From the NCBI GenBank assembly GCA_902805545.1, contig CADCTD010000049.1, positions 62,001 to 126,000 of the forward strand: a stretch of DNA of 64,000 bases. The letters run 5' to 3'. This document shows positions 9,039-17,315 of this stretch, one piece after another. This stretch comes from an uncultured Craurococcus sp. (GTDB taxonomy: Bacteria; Pseudomonadota; Alphaproteobacteria; Acetobacterales; Acetobacteraceae). The stretch's first letter is position 1. The number at the start of each line of letters is the position of its first letter. Position numbers and translations under genes: made by a program. The notes beneath the pieces were generated by a model. The model worked only from the letters and a program-made list of their open reading frames with translations, searched no databases and was not told the origin of the DNA.

Positions 9039-10658
9039 ATGGATGGCATGATGATGGAGACCGTCTCGGCGCATATCGATGGCTTCGCGCGGGAGCGGCT
9101 GCCGCCGCGCGACCAGTGGCCGGAATTCCGCTTCACCCTGCCGCAGCTGCGCTATCCGGCGCGGCTCAACTGCGCGAGCGTGCTGCTGGACCGGAACCTG
9201 GCGGCGCGGGCGGATCATCCGGCGCTGGTGACGCCGGCGGAGACGCTGACCTACGGGCAACTCGCCGAGCGGGTGAACCGCATCGCCCATGTGCTCGTCA
9301 ACCGCACGGGGCTGGTGCCGGGCAACCGCGTGCTGCTGCGCGGCGCCAATACGGCCTGGATGGTGGCTGCCTATTTCGCGGTGCTGAAGGCGGGTGGAAT
9401 CGTCGTCGCCACGATGCCGCTGCTGCGCGCGAAGGAGCTCGGGCAAATCCTGCGGAAGGCCTCCATCAGCCATGCGCTCTGCGACGCGCGGCTGCGCGAT
9501 GCGCTCGCGGAGGCGGATGCGCCGGCGCTGCGGCATGTGCTGCATTGGGGGGATGGGGAGCTGGAGGCGCTCTGCGACGCGGAGAGCCGGGACTTCAAGG
9601 CCTGCGACACGGCGGCGGAGGATATCGCGCTGATCGGCTTCACCTCCGGCACCACCGGCGAGCCGAAGGGAACGCTGCATTTCCACCGCGACATGCTGGC
9701 GATCTGCGATGCCTATGGGCGGGAGGTGCTTCGGCCGGAGCCTTCCGATGTCTTCATCGGCTCGCCGCCGCTCGCCTTCACCTTCGGGCTCGGGGGGCTG
9801 GTGCTCTTCCCCTTCAGCGTCGGTGCGACGGCGGTGCTGCTGGAGCGGGCCTCGCCGGAAGACCTGCTGCCGGCGATCGCGCGGCACCACGCGACGGTCT
9901 GCTTCACCGCGCCGACAGCCTATCGGGCGATGGCGGCGAAGGCGGGGGAGCATGACCTCTCCAGCCTACGGAAATGCGTCTCGGCGGGGGAGGCCTTGCC
10001 GCGGCCGGTCTTCGACGCCTGGCGGGAGGCGACCGGGCTCAGCCTGATGGACGGAATCGGTGCGACGGAGATGCTGCACATCTTCATCGCCGCCCGCGAG
10101 GAGCAGATCAGGCCCGGGGCGACGGGGCTGCCGGTGCCGGGCTACGAGGCGAAGGTCATCGATGCAGACGGCGCAAAGGTGCCGCGCGGCACGCCGGGGC
10201 GGCTTGCGGTCCGGGGGCCGACGGGGTGCCGGTACCTCGATGATCCCCGCCAGGCCCGCTATGTCGAGGATGGCTGGAACATAACCGGAGATACCTACAT
10301 CCAGGATGGGGACGGGTACTTCTGGTACCAGGCGCGCAGCGACGACATGATCATCTCCGCCGGCTACAACATCGCGGGCCCAGAGGTGGAGGCCGCGCTG
10401 CTGACCCATCCGCTGGTGCAGGAATGCGGCGTCATCGGCGTGCCGGATGACGAGCGGGGAATGGTGGTGAAGGCCTTCGTCGTCCTCGCTGACGGCGGCG
10501 CCGGCGATGCCGCGCTGGTGCGGGCGTTGCAGGAGCACGTGAAGGCGGAGATCGCGCCCTACAAATATCCGCGACAGGTCGAGTTCGTCGACCGTCTGCC
10601 GCGTACGGAAACCGGCAAGCTGCAACGCTTCGCCTTGCGCCAGGGAGTTGTCGCGTGA
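9039..10658 (+). CDS. Aryl-CoA ligase, benzoate/2-aminobenzoate-CoA ligase family
   Basis: Acyl-adenylate-forming enzyme of 539 residues that activates an aromatic acid with ATP and CoA. The P-loop SGTTGEPKG is at about residues 203-211, the A5 region reads [11 protein letters not shown] (characteristic of benzoate-CoA ligases), then TGD and the C-terminal lysine motif TETGKLQRF. The start at 9039 has GGGAGG seven bases upstream; other ATGs follow within 15 bases. With the fused monooxygenase/reductase this is the pairing known for aerobic 2-aminobenzoate breakdown, so 2-aminobenzoate is the best guess. Salicylate or benzoate remain possible. Confidence 0.9.
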   Translation: MDGMMMETVSAHIDGFARERLPPRDQWPEFRFTLPQLRYPARLNCASVLLDRNLAARADHPALVTPAETLTYGQLAERVNRIAHVLVNRTGLVPGNRVLLRGANTAWMVAAYFAVLKAGGIVVATMPLLRAKELGQILRKASISHALCDARLRDALAEADAPALRHVLHWGDGELEALCDAESRDFKACDTAAEDIALIGFTSGTTGEPKGTLHFHRDMLAICDAYGREVLRPEPSDVFIGSPPLAFTFGLGGLVLFPFSVGATAVLLERASPEDLLPAIARHHATVCFTAPTAYRAMAAKAGEHDLSSLRKCVSAGEALPRPVFDAWREATGLSLMDGIGATEMLHIFIAAREEQIRPGATGLPVPGYEAKVIDADGAKVPRGTPGRLAVRGPTGCRYLDDPRQARYVEDGWNITGDTYIQDGDGYFWYQARSDDMIISAGYNIAGPEVEAALLTHPLVQECGVIGVPDDERGMVVKAFVVLADGGAGDAALVRALQEHVKAEIAPYKYPRQVEFVDRLPRTETGKLQRFALRQGVVA

Positions 10659-11050
10659 GTCTGGAAACCCTCCAGCCGCCGGGCTGGCCGCCGCCGAAGG
10701 GCTATGCGAATGGCATGGCCGGGCGGGGCAGGAACGTGCTCGTCGGCGGGCAGATCGGCTGGGATGCGGAGGGGCGCTTCGCCCAGGGTTTCCTCCGACA
10801 GGTGGAGCAGGCGCTACGCAACATCCTCGCCATCCTGGCGGAGGCGGGCGGCAGGCCGGAACATATCGGGCGGATGACCTGGTACGTCACCGACATGGCG
10901 GAGTACCGGGACAGCCTGCGGGCGCTCGGGCCGGTCTATCGCGCCGTGATGGGACGGCATTTCCCGGCGATGACGCTGGTGCAGGTGGTGGCGCTGGTGG
11001 AGCCGGAAGCGCGGGTCGAGATCGAGGCGACGGCGCTCATTCCGGAGTGA
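10655..11050 (+). CDS. RidA/YjgF-family protein (non-canonical)
   Basis: Rid-fold protein of 131 residues starting with GTG that overlaps the ligase stop (GTGA). Family features are GQIGWD, the central helix [24 protein letters not shown] and the C-terminal [12 protein letters not shown]. In canonical RidA the catalytic Arg lies in a FPARSCVEV-like strand; here that strand reads FPAMTLVQV, so the Arg is Met. It is therefore probably not a standard enamine/imine deaminase. Rid genes accompany amino-aromatic pathways, where they may act on the released amino intermediate, but this copy may bind rather than hydrolyse. Last gene of the plus-strand unit. Confidence 0.88.
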   Translation: MSLETLQPPGWPPPKGYANGMAGRGRNVLVGGQIGWDAEGRFAQGFLRQVEQALRNILAILAEAGGRPEHIGRMTWYVTDMAEYRDSLRALGPVYRAVMGRHFPAMTLVQVVALVEPEARVEIEATALIPE

Positions 11051-11405
11051 GCGGCGCCAGCATCTCGATAATGCGGCAGTTGGCTCCGGCGCGGCAGCGG
11101 CCGATCAGCTCCGCCAGCTCGTCGCGGAGCTTGGTGAGGCGCGGCGGGTGATAGGGTCGACTGCGTCGTAGGACCGGTCCCGCTCATCAGCGCGTCCGAG
11201 CAGCGCGGCACCTGGTCGAGCGGGAAGCCGAGGTCTCGCGCGCGGCGGATGAAGCTCAGCCGGCTGCGCTGGCCGGCGTCGTAGCTGCGGTAGTTGCCCG
11301 GGGTGCGGGCAGGCTCGGCAGCAGGCCGATTCGCCCGTAGTATAGGATGGTCTCTGCCTGGGTGCCCGTGGACCGCACCAGCGCGCCGATCGACAAGCCT
11401 TCCAT
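11038..11405 (-). pseudogene. MerR-family metal-responsive regulator, frameshifted remnant
   Basis: From ATG 11405 the frame reads MEGLSIGALVRSTG then ETILYYGRIGLLP, a MerR helix-turn-helix. It then leaves frame near 11315, where CCGAGCCT stands where CCGGAGCCT would be expected. The next frame gives PGNYRSYDAGQRSRLSF and RARDLGFPLDQV, breaking near 11207. The third gives LADERDRSYDAV-like sequence, breaking near 11141. The last gives KLRDELAELIGRCRAGANCR with the paired cysteines of metal-sensing MerR proteins, ending in TGA at 11038. All three breaks fit single-base losses in G/C runs, so sequencing error is possible. The divergent transporter and MerR-type promoter are intact. Confidence 0.85.
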
Positions 11406-11409
11406 CGCC

Positions 11410-11440
11410 TTGACCCTGTAGCCGCTACAGGCCCCAAAAT
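11410..11440 (+). promoter_or_regulatory. MerR-type promoter with 19-base spacer
   Basis: -35 TTGACC (11410-11415) and -10-like CAAAAT (11435-11440) are separated by 19 bases. Between them lies a perfect dyad, CCTGTAG and CTACAGG (11415-11431, 3-base centre). This overlong spacer with a central dyad is the hallmark of MerR-activated metal promoters. It drives the cation-efflux gene starting at 11476 and lies directly upstream of the merR remnant. Confidence 0.8.
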
Positions 11441-11475
11441 GGGCAGGCGCATCGGATAGGACGAGGTGAAACGCC

Positions 11476-12117
11476 ATGGCGGGATGCTGCGGGCCGCAGG
11501 GTTGCTCCCCCACCCCGTCGTTAGATTCGCCGCAGTGGCGGCGGGCCCTTTGGATCGCGCTGGCGGTGAATGCGGGCATGTTCCTCGCCGAGATCGGCGC
11601 GGGCGTGGCGGCGGGCTCGGCCTCCTTGCAGGCGGATGCGATCGACTTCCTGGGGGATTCGGCGAATTACGCCATCAGCCTCGGCGTGGCCGGCATGGTG
11701 CTGGCGTGGCGGGCGCGGGCGGCGCTGGTGAAGGGCTGGTCGCTCGGGCTGCTCGGGGCCGGGGTGCTGGCCTCGACCGCCTGGCACGCCCAGGCAGGGA
11801 GCCTGCCGGGGGCTGGGACGATGGGTGTCGTTGGGCTGCTGGCGCTTGCCGCCAATGCGGGGGTGGCGCTGATGCTGTACCGCTACCGCGAGGGCGATGC
11901 GAACATGCGCTCGGTCTGGATCTGCTCGCGCAACGACGCCATCGGCAACCTCGCCGTGCTGGCGGCGGCAGCGGGCGTCTTCGGCACGGGTACGGCCTGG
12001 CCGGACCTGATAGTCGCCACGGCCATGGCGGCGCTCGGGCTCAGCGGCGGGTGGCAGATCGTGCGGCAGGCGAGGGTGGAGCTACGGCTGCCGCAAGCCG
12101 TTGCAGCATCGCCCTGA
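11476..12117 (+). CDS. Cation efflux transporter, CDF-like
   Basis: Inner-membrane cation exporter of 213 residues with about six hydrophobic helices. The N terminus carries a short metal-binding-like segment MAGCCGPQGC. The substrate-site aspartates appear in DAIDFLGDS (helix 2) and RNDAIGNLAVL (helix 5), as in cation diffusion facilitators. The protein lacks the long cytoplasmic domain of CzcD, which is usual for the short family found beside merR genes. GAGG lies 9-12 bases upstream of the start. Metal unknown. Expression presumably needs the MerR partner, which looks broken here. Confidence 0.9.
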   Translation: MAGCCGPQGCSPTPSLDSPQWRRALWIALAVNAGMFLAEIGAGVAAGSASLQADAIDFLGDSANYAISLGVAGMVLAWRARAALVKGWSLGLLGAGVLASTAWHAQAGSLPGAGTMGVVGLLALAANAGVALMLYRYREGDANMRSVWICSRNDAIGNLAVLAAAAGVFGTGTAWPDLIVATAMAALGLSGGWQIVRQARVELRLPQAVAASP

Positions 12118-12126
12118 CCTGCGGCA

Positions 12127-12148
12127 CCCCGGGTGGTGCCACCCGGGG
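12127..12148. terminator. Hairpin between converging genes
   Basis: Perfect 10-base arms, CCCCGGGTGG and CCACCCGGGG, with a 2-base centre, starting 10 bases after the efflux gene stop and ending 17 bases before the stop of the converging small gene. No T-run follows. A bidirectional, G/C-rich terminator is the likely role. Confidence 0.55.
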
Positions 12149-12165
12149 CGATCGCGGGCCGGAGG

Positions 12166-12390
12166 TCAGATCGGGTTGGCGCCGGCCATAGGCTCGCCCT
12201 CGTCGGGCATCGCCTCGGTGACGGACATGCTCGCGGTGTCGTCCTTCCAGCTGTTGCGGCGCTTCATCGCCTGGCGGGCGAGGCAGGCGCCGCCGATCGC
12301 GGCCGCGCCGACGCCGATGCCGGTGAGGAAGGCGAAGCTGGCGACGATCATGCCGGTGGTGGTGGCGGCAGCGGCTGCGCGCATGAACAT
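12166..12390 (-). CDS. Small hypothetical membrane protein
   Basis: Predicted protein of 74 residues with a glycine/alanine-rich hydrophobic helix (TTTGMIVASFAFLTGIGVG then AAAIGG), a basic stretch ARQAMKRRNSW and an acidic tail. GGAG lies nine bases upstream of the ATG. The topology would leave the tail in the cytoplasm. It sits between the converging efflux gene and pqqE and has no recognised family. Codon-position bias looks coding, but so short a frame in this G+C content carries some doubt. Confidence 0.55.
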   Translation of the reverse strand: MFMRAAAAATTTGMIVASFAFLTGIGVGAAAIGGACLARQAMKRRNSWKDDTASMSVTEAMPDEGEPMAGANPI

Positions 12391-12414
12391 GGCGGATCTC
12401 CGTGAAGCGGCGTT

Positions 12415-13527
12415 TCAGCCTAGAGGTGGGACCGGCAGGGCAGGAGGCAAGCGGGCGGGCTCACGGTAGGTGAAGCCCTCCCCTGCCCTGTCGGAGGCGT
12501 CGAGCGCCTCGGCCAGCAACGCATGATGGGGCGAGAGGGCGCAGGCGGGGTCGGTCGCTGCCGCGTCGCCGGTGAGGGCGAAGGCCTGGCAGCGGCAACC
12601 GCCCCAGTCCTGCTCGGCACGCGCACAGCCCTGGCAGGGCGCGGGCATCCAGCCAGTGCCGCGGAAGCGGTTGAAGGCCTCCGAGGCTTCCCAGGCAGCG
12701 CGAAGGGTGGTGGTGCGGGCATCGGGGAAGTCGAAGCCGGGCAGGCTCTCCGCGGCATGGCAAGGCAGGATGCGGCCGGCGGGGGAGACGGCGAGGAAGC
12801 GCTGGCCCCAGCCGCCCATGCAGGATTTCGGCCGGGTGGCGTAGTAGTCGGGGACGACGTAGTCGATGACGAGGCGGCCGCGATGGGCAATGCGGGCGGC
12901 CTCGACGGCCGCCGTCGCGGCGTCGAGCTGGGTGCGGGTCGGCATCAGCGCGTCGCGGTTGGCAAGCGCCCAGCCGTAGTACTGGACATGGGCGACCTCC
13001 AGCCGGCCGGCGCCGAGCGCGAGGGCAAGGTCGATCATCGCCGGGAGGCGGTCGAGGTTCTGGCGGTGGACGACGGCGTTGAGGGTCAGCGGCAGCCCGG
13101 CCGCGGTGACGAGGCGGGCGAAATCGAGCTTCTTCGCGTGGCCGCCGCGATAGCCGCCGATGCGGTCGGCGGAGGCCGGCTCGGCATCCTGAACGGAGAG
13201 CTGCACGTGGTCGAGGCCGGCTGCGGCCAGCGCGTCGAGGCGGGTGCCGTTCAGCAGCACGCCGGAGGTGATGAGGTTGGTGTAGAGCCCGGCCTCGCTG
13301 GCGGCGCGGACGAGGTCGAGGATGTCGCGACGGGCGGTCGGCTCGCCGCCGGAGAGGTGGATCTGGAGGCAGCCGAGCTCCGCCGCCTCGACGAAGAGGC
13401 GGGACCAGGTCGCGGTGTCCAGCTCCTCGCCCGGGCGGGTGAGCGCGGTCGGGTTGGAGCAATAGGGGCAGCGCAGCGGGCAGCGATGGGTCAGCTCGGC
13501 CAGCAGGGCGAGCGGGGGAGCGGTCAT
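12415..13527 (-). CDS. pqqE: PQQ synthesis radical SAM enzyme PqqE
   Basis: Radical SAM/SPASM enzyme of 370 residues that joins Glu and Tyr side chains of the PqqA peptide, the first step to PQQ. The cluster-binding cysteines are C16, C20 and C23 (CPLRCPYC), followed by the SAM motif SGGEPTARRD. Auxiliary-cluster cysteines are in KSCMGGWG, ILPCHAAE, PCQGCARAEQDWGGC and CRCQAF. The ATG at 13527 overlaps the pqqD stop by four bases, giving a normal PqqE length; the frame is open further up but that would run into pqqD. Last gene of the PQQ unit. Confidence 0.97.
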   Translation of the reverse strand: MTAPPLALLAELTHRCPLRCPYCSNPTALTRPGEELDTATWSRLFVEAAELGCLQIHLSGGEPTARRDILDLVRAASEAGLYTNLITSGVLLNGTRLDALAAAGLDHVQLSVQDAEPASADRIGGYRGGHAKKLDFARLVTAAGLPLTLNAVVHRQNLDRLPAMIDLALALGAGRLEVAHVQYYGWALANRDALMPTRTQLDAATAAVEAARIAHRGRLVIDYVVPDYYATRPKSCMGGWGQRFLAVSPAGRILPCHAAESLPGFDFPDARTTTLRAAWEASEAFNRFRGTGWMPAPCQGCARAEQDWGGCRCQAFALTGDAAATDPACALSPHHALLAEALDASDRAGEGFTYREPARLPPALPVPPLG

Positions 13528-13793
13528 GCGGTGACAACGCCCTTCGCAGCCAAGTCGTCCAGCAGGCTGGTAATGTCGGCGAGGATTTCCTCGCGCGGGG
13601 CGGCATAGCGGGAGGCAAGCTCGTCGGCGATGGCTGCGAGGCTGCGGCTGCCGTCGAGCAGGCGGATGATCTCGAGGGCGATCTCGTCGGGGACGAACAT
13701 GCGCTCCGGGCCGAGGACGACCCATTGGGCGCGGGCCTTGTCCTCGCGGAGCTTCATGCCGCGGGCGAGTTTCGGGACCGTCTCCGGGCTCAC
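13524..13793 (-). CDS. pqqD: PqqA-binding chaperone PqqD
   Basis: RiPP recognition element protein of 89 residues that presents PqqA to PqqE. Family pattern is clear: MKLREDKARAQWVVLGPER, FVPDEIALEIIRLLDG, LAAIADELASRYAAPREEI and DLAAKGVV at the end. The start is taken as GTG at 13793 because it overlaps the pqqC stop (GTGA) and gives the usual length; the first ATG in frame would cut off part of the conserved N terminus. Its stop overlaps the pqqE ATG, so C, D and E are translationally coupled. Confidence 0.95.
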   Translation of the reverse strand: MSPETVPKLARGMKLREDKARAQWVVLGPERMFVPDEIALEIIRLLDGSRSLAAIADELASRYAAPREEILADITSLLDDLAAKGVVTA

Positions 13794-14518
13794 GGCCGGA
13801 AGGCGCCGGGCGGTGGCAGGCCAGGCTCCACATAGGCGAAGTGGAGCGCGTCGAGTTGGGCCCATAGCAGGTCGCATTTGAAGCGAAGGGCGGCGAGCAC
13901 CTGCTCCTGCTCGGCGCGGGTACGGGCCTCGCGCTTCACATAGGCCAGAGCGAAGTCGACATCCTGCGGCGCCTGGGTGAGGCGCGGGGTGAAGTAGGCG
14001 AGCGTCTCCGGCGAGACGAAGTCGTAGTTGCGGAGCATGCCGGAGACGCGCTGGGAGATGATCGCGGGCGAGAACATCTCGGTCAGCGAGGAGGCAACGG
14101 CTTCCAGCACCGAACGCGACCTCACGAAATTCACATAAGCGTCGACGGCAAAGCGGGTGGCGGGGAGCAGGCCCTCGAGCGAGACGACGTAGCCGCGGTC
14201 GAGGCCGAGGCCCTCGGTGAGTTTCAGCCAGCGCTCGATGCCGCCGGGATGGGTGCCGTCGCCGTCGTGGTCGACGATGCGGCGGCGCCATTCGCGGCGG
14301 AGCTCGGGCGTCGGCAGGCGGGCCAGCAGCGAGGCGTCCTTCGCCGGGATGCTGGCCTGGTAGTAGTAGCGGTTCAGCGCCCAGGCCTGGACCTGACCCT
14401 TCGTCAATTTCCCGCCATGCAGTAGGTGATGGAAGGGGTGGTGGACGTGGTAGCGCTCGGCGCCGATGGCCTCGAGCCGGGCGTGAAGCTCCTCGGGCGG
14501 AAGCAGCGCATCGGTCAT
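13790..14518 (-). CDS. pqqC: Pyrroloquinoline-quinone synthase PqqC
   Basis: Cofactor-free oxidase of 242 residues catalysing the last ring closure and oxidation to PQQ. Conserved segments are RYHVHHPFHHLLHGGKL, NRYYYQASIPAKDA, IVDHDGD and RNYDFVSPETLAYF; the histidines and Arg/Tyr of the active site are retained. It overlaps pqqB upstream (ATGA) and pqqD downstream. A separate gene here, not a pqqC/D fusion as in Methylorubrum. Confidence 0.97.
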   Translation of the reverse strand: MTDALLPPEELHARLEAIGAERYHVHHPFHHLLHGGKLTKGQVQAWALNRYYYQASIPAKDASLLARLPTPELRREWRRRIVDHDGDGTHPGGIERWLKLTEGLGLDRGYVVSLEGLLPATRFAVDAYVNFVRSRSVLEAVASSLTEMFSPAIISQRVSGMLRNYDFVSPETLAYFTPRLTQAPQDVDFALAYVKREARTRAEQEQVLAALRFKCDLLWAQLDALHFAYVEPGLPPPGAFRP

Positions 14519-15444
14519 GGGATGACCTCCATGCCGTCCTCAGCGACCTCCCATCCGGCGGCGAGGACTGCCTCGCGCTCGGGGCTGTCGTCCAGCAGGA
14601 CGGGGTTGGTGTTGTTCAGGTGGATGAGGATGCGGCGGCGGATGCCCAGGCTGCGGCAGGTGGCGAGGGCGCCCGCTGGCCCGTCGATGCTCATATGGCC
14701 CATCCGGGCACCGGTTTTGGGGCCGGCGCCGGCCAGGATCATCTCGTCGTCGCGCCAGAGCGTGCCGTCGAGGAAGAGGCAGTCGGCACCCCGGAGGCGG
14801 GCGGCGAGCGCCGGCGTCATCGCCGCGCAGCCGGGAATGAAGTGGAAGCCGCGGCCGCCGGCGGAGAGGCGGAGGCCAATGGTCTCGCCGTCATCGGCAC
14901 GGCCGGGATCGCCACCCTGCTCGGCGAAGAGCGGAACCTTGCCCGGGACGGCATAGGCCTCGACCGTCAGGCCGAGCGGCTTACCATCCGCCCCGGTCAA
15001 CGCCAGGGGCTCGCCGAGCGGCAGCGGACGGCGGGGAACGAGGCTGGGGTTCACCGCGAGAAAGATGGGGTTCGCCTCCAGGACCGCGAGGGATTGCGGA
15101 GAGCCGTAGAGGGCGAAGGCGTGGCGCTCCCGCATCGTCAGCAGGCCGGCGATGGTGTCGACCTCGGCGCCGGTCAGCACCACGGCGGCGACCGGGGAGT
15201 GGCGGATGGCGCCGCCCTGCGGCCGCGGGTGCAGCGCCGGCGTCGCCTGGAGCTGAGCGCGAAGATCGGGCGAGGCGTTGAGCAGCACCCAGCGCTCGCC
15301 ATCGGCCGTCACCGCCAGCGAGGCCTGGCTGCGGGGCCGTGCGGCGGGGTCGCCGGCGCGGGCGCGGAGGCAGCCTGGGCCGGCGGAATTCCATTGCGGG
15401 AAGCCGCCGCCGGCCGCGGCGCCGAGGACGATGGCGCGGAGCAT
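14515..15444 (-). CDS. pqqB: PQQ biosynthesis protein PqqB
   Basis: Metallo-beta-lactamase-fold protein of 309 residues, thought to hydroxylate or transport a PQQ intermediate. N terminus MLRAIVLGAAAGGGFPQWN and the segments PDLRAQL, AVVLTGAEVDTIAGLL, LFLDGTLWRDDEM and HLNNTNPVL match PqqB. As in other PqqB proteins the usual HxHxDH is altered (TGAEVD). It follows the cytochrome gene stop by eight bases, so it is transcribed with the dehydrogenase-cytochrome pair and not directly after pqqA. Confidence 0.96.
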   Translation of the reverse strand: MLRAIVLGAAAGGGFPQWNSAGPGCLRARAGDPAARPRSQASLAVTADGERWVLLNASPDLRAQLQATPALHPRPQGGAIRHSPVAAVVLTGAEVDTIAGLLTMRERHAFALYGSPQSLAVLEANPIFLAVNPSLVPRRPLPLGEPLALTGADGKPLGLTVEAYAVPGKVPLFAEQGGDPGRADDGETIGLRLSAGGRGFHFIPGCAAMTPALAARLRGADCLFLDGTLWRDDEMILAGAGPKTGARMGHMSIDGPAGALATCRSLGIRRRILIHLNNTNPVLLDDSPEREAVLAAGWEVAEDGMEVIP

Positions 15445-15452
15445 AGGGTGTT

Positions 15453-15791
15453 CTAACGCCCAGGGGGTGTCGCCGTCACCTCGATCGCGGCGTACCAGGC
15501 GGCGAGGTTGGCGATGTCGGTCTCGCTCAGCGCTGCGGCCATGAGGTTCATCTGCTCATGGAGGCGGACCTTGTCGCGGAAGGCGCGGAGCTGCTCGGCC
15601 AGGTAGGCGGGGTTCTGGCCGGCGAGGTTGGGCGCGTCCGGCTGCACGGCGATGCCGTCATTGCCGTGGCAGACGGCGCAGCGGCCGCCGGCGAGGCGCC
15701 GGCCGGCGCGGGCATCGCCCTCCTGCGCCCAGGCGGGGGCGAAGGCCGGGCTGGCCAGGAGCACGGCCAGCCCGAGACGTGCCAGCCGCAT
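15453..15791 (-). CDS. Periplasmic cytochrome c
   Basis: Single-haem c-type cytochrome of 112 residues. A signal peptide ends near residue 22 (FAPAWA-QEGD). The haem motif CAVCH is at 38-42 and the likely axial Met is in MNLMAAALSETDIANLAAWYA. The start overlaps the stop of the sugar dehydrogenase upstream (ATGA). That coupling suggests it takes electrons from the PQQ-type dehydrogenase in the periplasm and passes them to the respiratory chain. Confidence 0.93.
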   Translation of the reverse strand: MRLARLGLAVLLASPAFAPAWAQEGDARAGRRLAGGRCAVCHGNDGIAVQPDAPNLAGQNPAYLAEQLRAFRDKVRLHEQMNLMAAALSETDIANLAAWYAAIEVTATPPGR

Positions 15792-17155
15792 CAGCGCCGG
15801 CGGTCGTAGGAGATGCGATAGACGGCGCCGGCCATGTCGTCCGAGACCAGCAGGGAGCCGTCGCGCAGCATCGCCACGTCGACGGGGCGACCGAGATACT
15901 CGTTGGTCTCGGTGTCGAGCCAGCCCTCGGCGAAGGGCCGGTGCTCGCGCACGCTGCCGTCCTGGTTGAGGAAGGTCACCATGATGCGGGCGCCGATCGG
16001 CGTGGTGCGGTTCCAGGAGCCGTGCTGGGCGTTGAAGATGGCGCCGCGATACTCCTCCGGAAACATGCGGCCCTCGTAGAAGGTCAGGCCGAGATCGGCG
16101 GCATGCGGGGTGGTCTCGACCACGGGGGGAACGGTCTCAGCCGGGACCTGGGCGGTGCGGTACTCGTTGGTGCGGACGGTGCCGCCGCCATACCAGGGAA
16201 AGCCGAAATTCTGGTTGGCCGAGGTGATGCGGTTCAGCTCGCCGGGCGGGGTGTCGTCGCCCATGCCGTCGACCTGGTTGTCGGTGAACCAGAGCTCGGA
16301 GGTGTTCGGGCGGAAGGCGATGCCGACGCTGTTGCGGATGCCGCGCGCATAGACCTCGCGGTTCTGGCCGTTGCGGTCCATGCGGACGATGCCGGCCATG
16401 CCGACCTGGTTGAAGATCTCCATCTTCGCCTGCGTCGGCACGTTGAAGGGCTGGCCGAGCGAGATGTAGAGCTTGTTGTCCGGGCCGATGCGGCAGACGC
16501 GGGCGCCGTGGTTGAAGCTCTCCTCGGCCGCGGGAATCAGGCCGCCCTGCGGGACCACGACCTCGGCGGCGACGTCGGGCGTCTCGTAGAAGAACTCGGC
16601 GGCGGGGAAGGCAATGACGCGGTTGTGCTCGACGACGTGCAGGAAGCCGTCGGGCGAGAAGCAGAGGCCGTTCGGCACGCTGAACTGGATCGAAGGGGCG
16701 AAGACCTTCACCTCATCGGCGATGCGGTCGCGGTCGCGGTCAGTGACGGCCCAGACGCGCTGCTTGCGCGTGCCGACGAAGACGACGCCCGAGGAAGGGC
16801 CGACGGCGATGTGGCGGGCATCGGGCACCACCGCGAAGAGCTCGATCTTGAAGCCCTCGGGCAGGCGGATGGATTCGAGGTTGCGGCGCAGCGCGTCGGC
16901 GCGGCGGCCCTCCTGCGGCACGGTCTCGATCTGCATCGAGGTGCCGGTGGTGCGGAACTGGCCGAGGCGCTCGAGATTGTTCTGGCCGGCATTCGGCACG
17001 GGACCAGGGGGCGGGGGGCGGACTGCCGGGCTCGTCTCGCCGGGGACGGCGCCGCCGGTATTGGTGGTGGTCCGGCCCGGTTGGGCCTGGTTTTGGGCGA
17101 TCGCGGGCGCGGCCGCGACGATGGCCGCGCCGAGCAGGATGGCGAAATGCTTCAT
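15791..17155 (-). CDS. PQQ-dependent sugar (sorbosone-type) dehydrogenase
   Basis: Secreted soluble quinoprotein of 454 residues. The signal peptide ends near AIAQNQ at about residue 21, followed by a Pro/Thr-rich linker. The six-bladed propeller shows family marks: LPEGFKIELFA, GVVFVGTRKQRVWAV, VPNGLCFSPDG, ARGIRNSVGIAFRP, LWFTDNQVDGMGDD, HGSWNRT and GRPVDVAMLRDGSLLVSDD. It oxidises an aldose or related alcohol using PQQ. Start 17155 has GAGGG upstream. The next gene is its probable cytochrome partner. Its place inside a pqq locus supports PQQ use; the substrate is not known. Confidence 0.9.
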   Translation of the reverse strand: MKHFAILLGAAIVAAAPAIAQNQAQPGRTTTNTGGAVPGETSPAVRPPPPGPVPNAGQNNLERLGQFRTTGTSMQIETVPQEGRRADALRRNLESIRLPEGFKIELFAVVPDARHIAVGPSSGVVFVGTRKQRVWAVTDRDRDRIADEVKVFAPSIQFSVPNGLCFSPDGFLHVVEHNRVIAFPAAEFFYETPDVAAEVVVPQGGLIPAAEESFNHGARVCRIGPDNKLYISLGQPFNVPTQAKMEIFNQVGMAGIVRMDRNGQNREVYARGIRNSVGIAFRPNTSELWFTDNQVDGMGDDTPPGELNRITSANQNFGFPWYGGGTVRTNEYRTAQVPAETVPPVVETTPHAADLGLTFYEGRMFPEEYRGAIFNAQHGSWNRTTPIGARIMVTFLNQDGSVREHRPFAEGWLDTETNEYLGRPVDVAMLRDGSLLVSDDMAGAVYRISYDRRR

Positions 17156-17268
17156 TGGGTCCCTCTTCCCGCTTCCGCCCTCGGTGGCGGTTCGCTGGTC
17201 AGGGAGCATGAACGGGCAAGCGGCGGCGGCGGGATGACATGGCCGTGAGAGCCCGTTCGCGACAACGC

Positions 17269-17293
17269 CGTGCCCAGGGGTTGCCCGGGCACG
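17269..17293 (-). terminator. Hairpin between pqqA and the dehydrogenase gene
   Basis: Seven-base arms CGTGCCC and GGGCACG with an 11-base middle, 23 bases downstream of the pqqA stop on the minus strand. No T-run is seen. It may be a partial terminator or 3' stabiliser that lets pqqA be made in excess over the downstream genes, as reported for other pqq operons. Confidence 0.45.
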
Positions 17294-17315
17294 GCGCTGC
17301 TGTAGGCGTGGCGGC

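Noticed and set aside
11105-11452. A 115-residue frame opposite ridA as an intact gene
   Set aside because: Its translation mixes nonsense with one MerR fragment (ADERDRSYDAV). It is better read as one of the frames of the broken merR.
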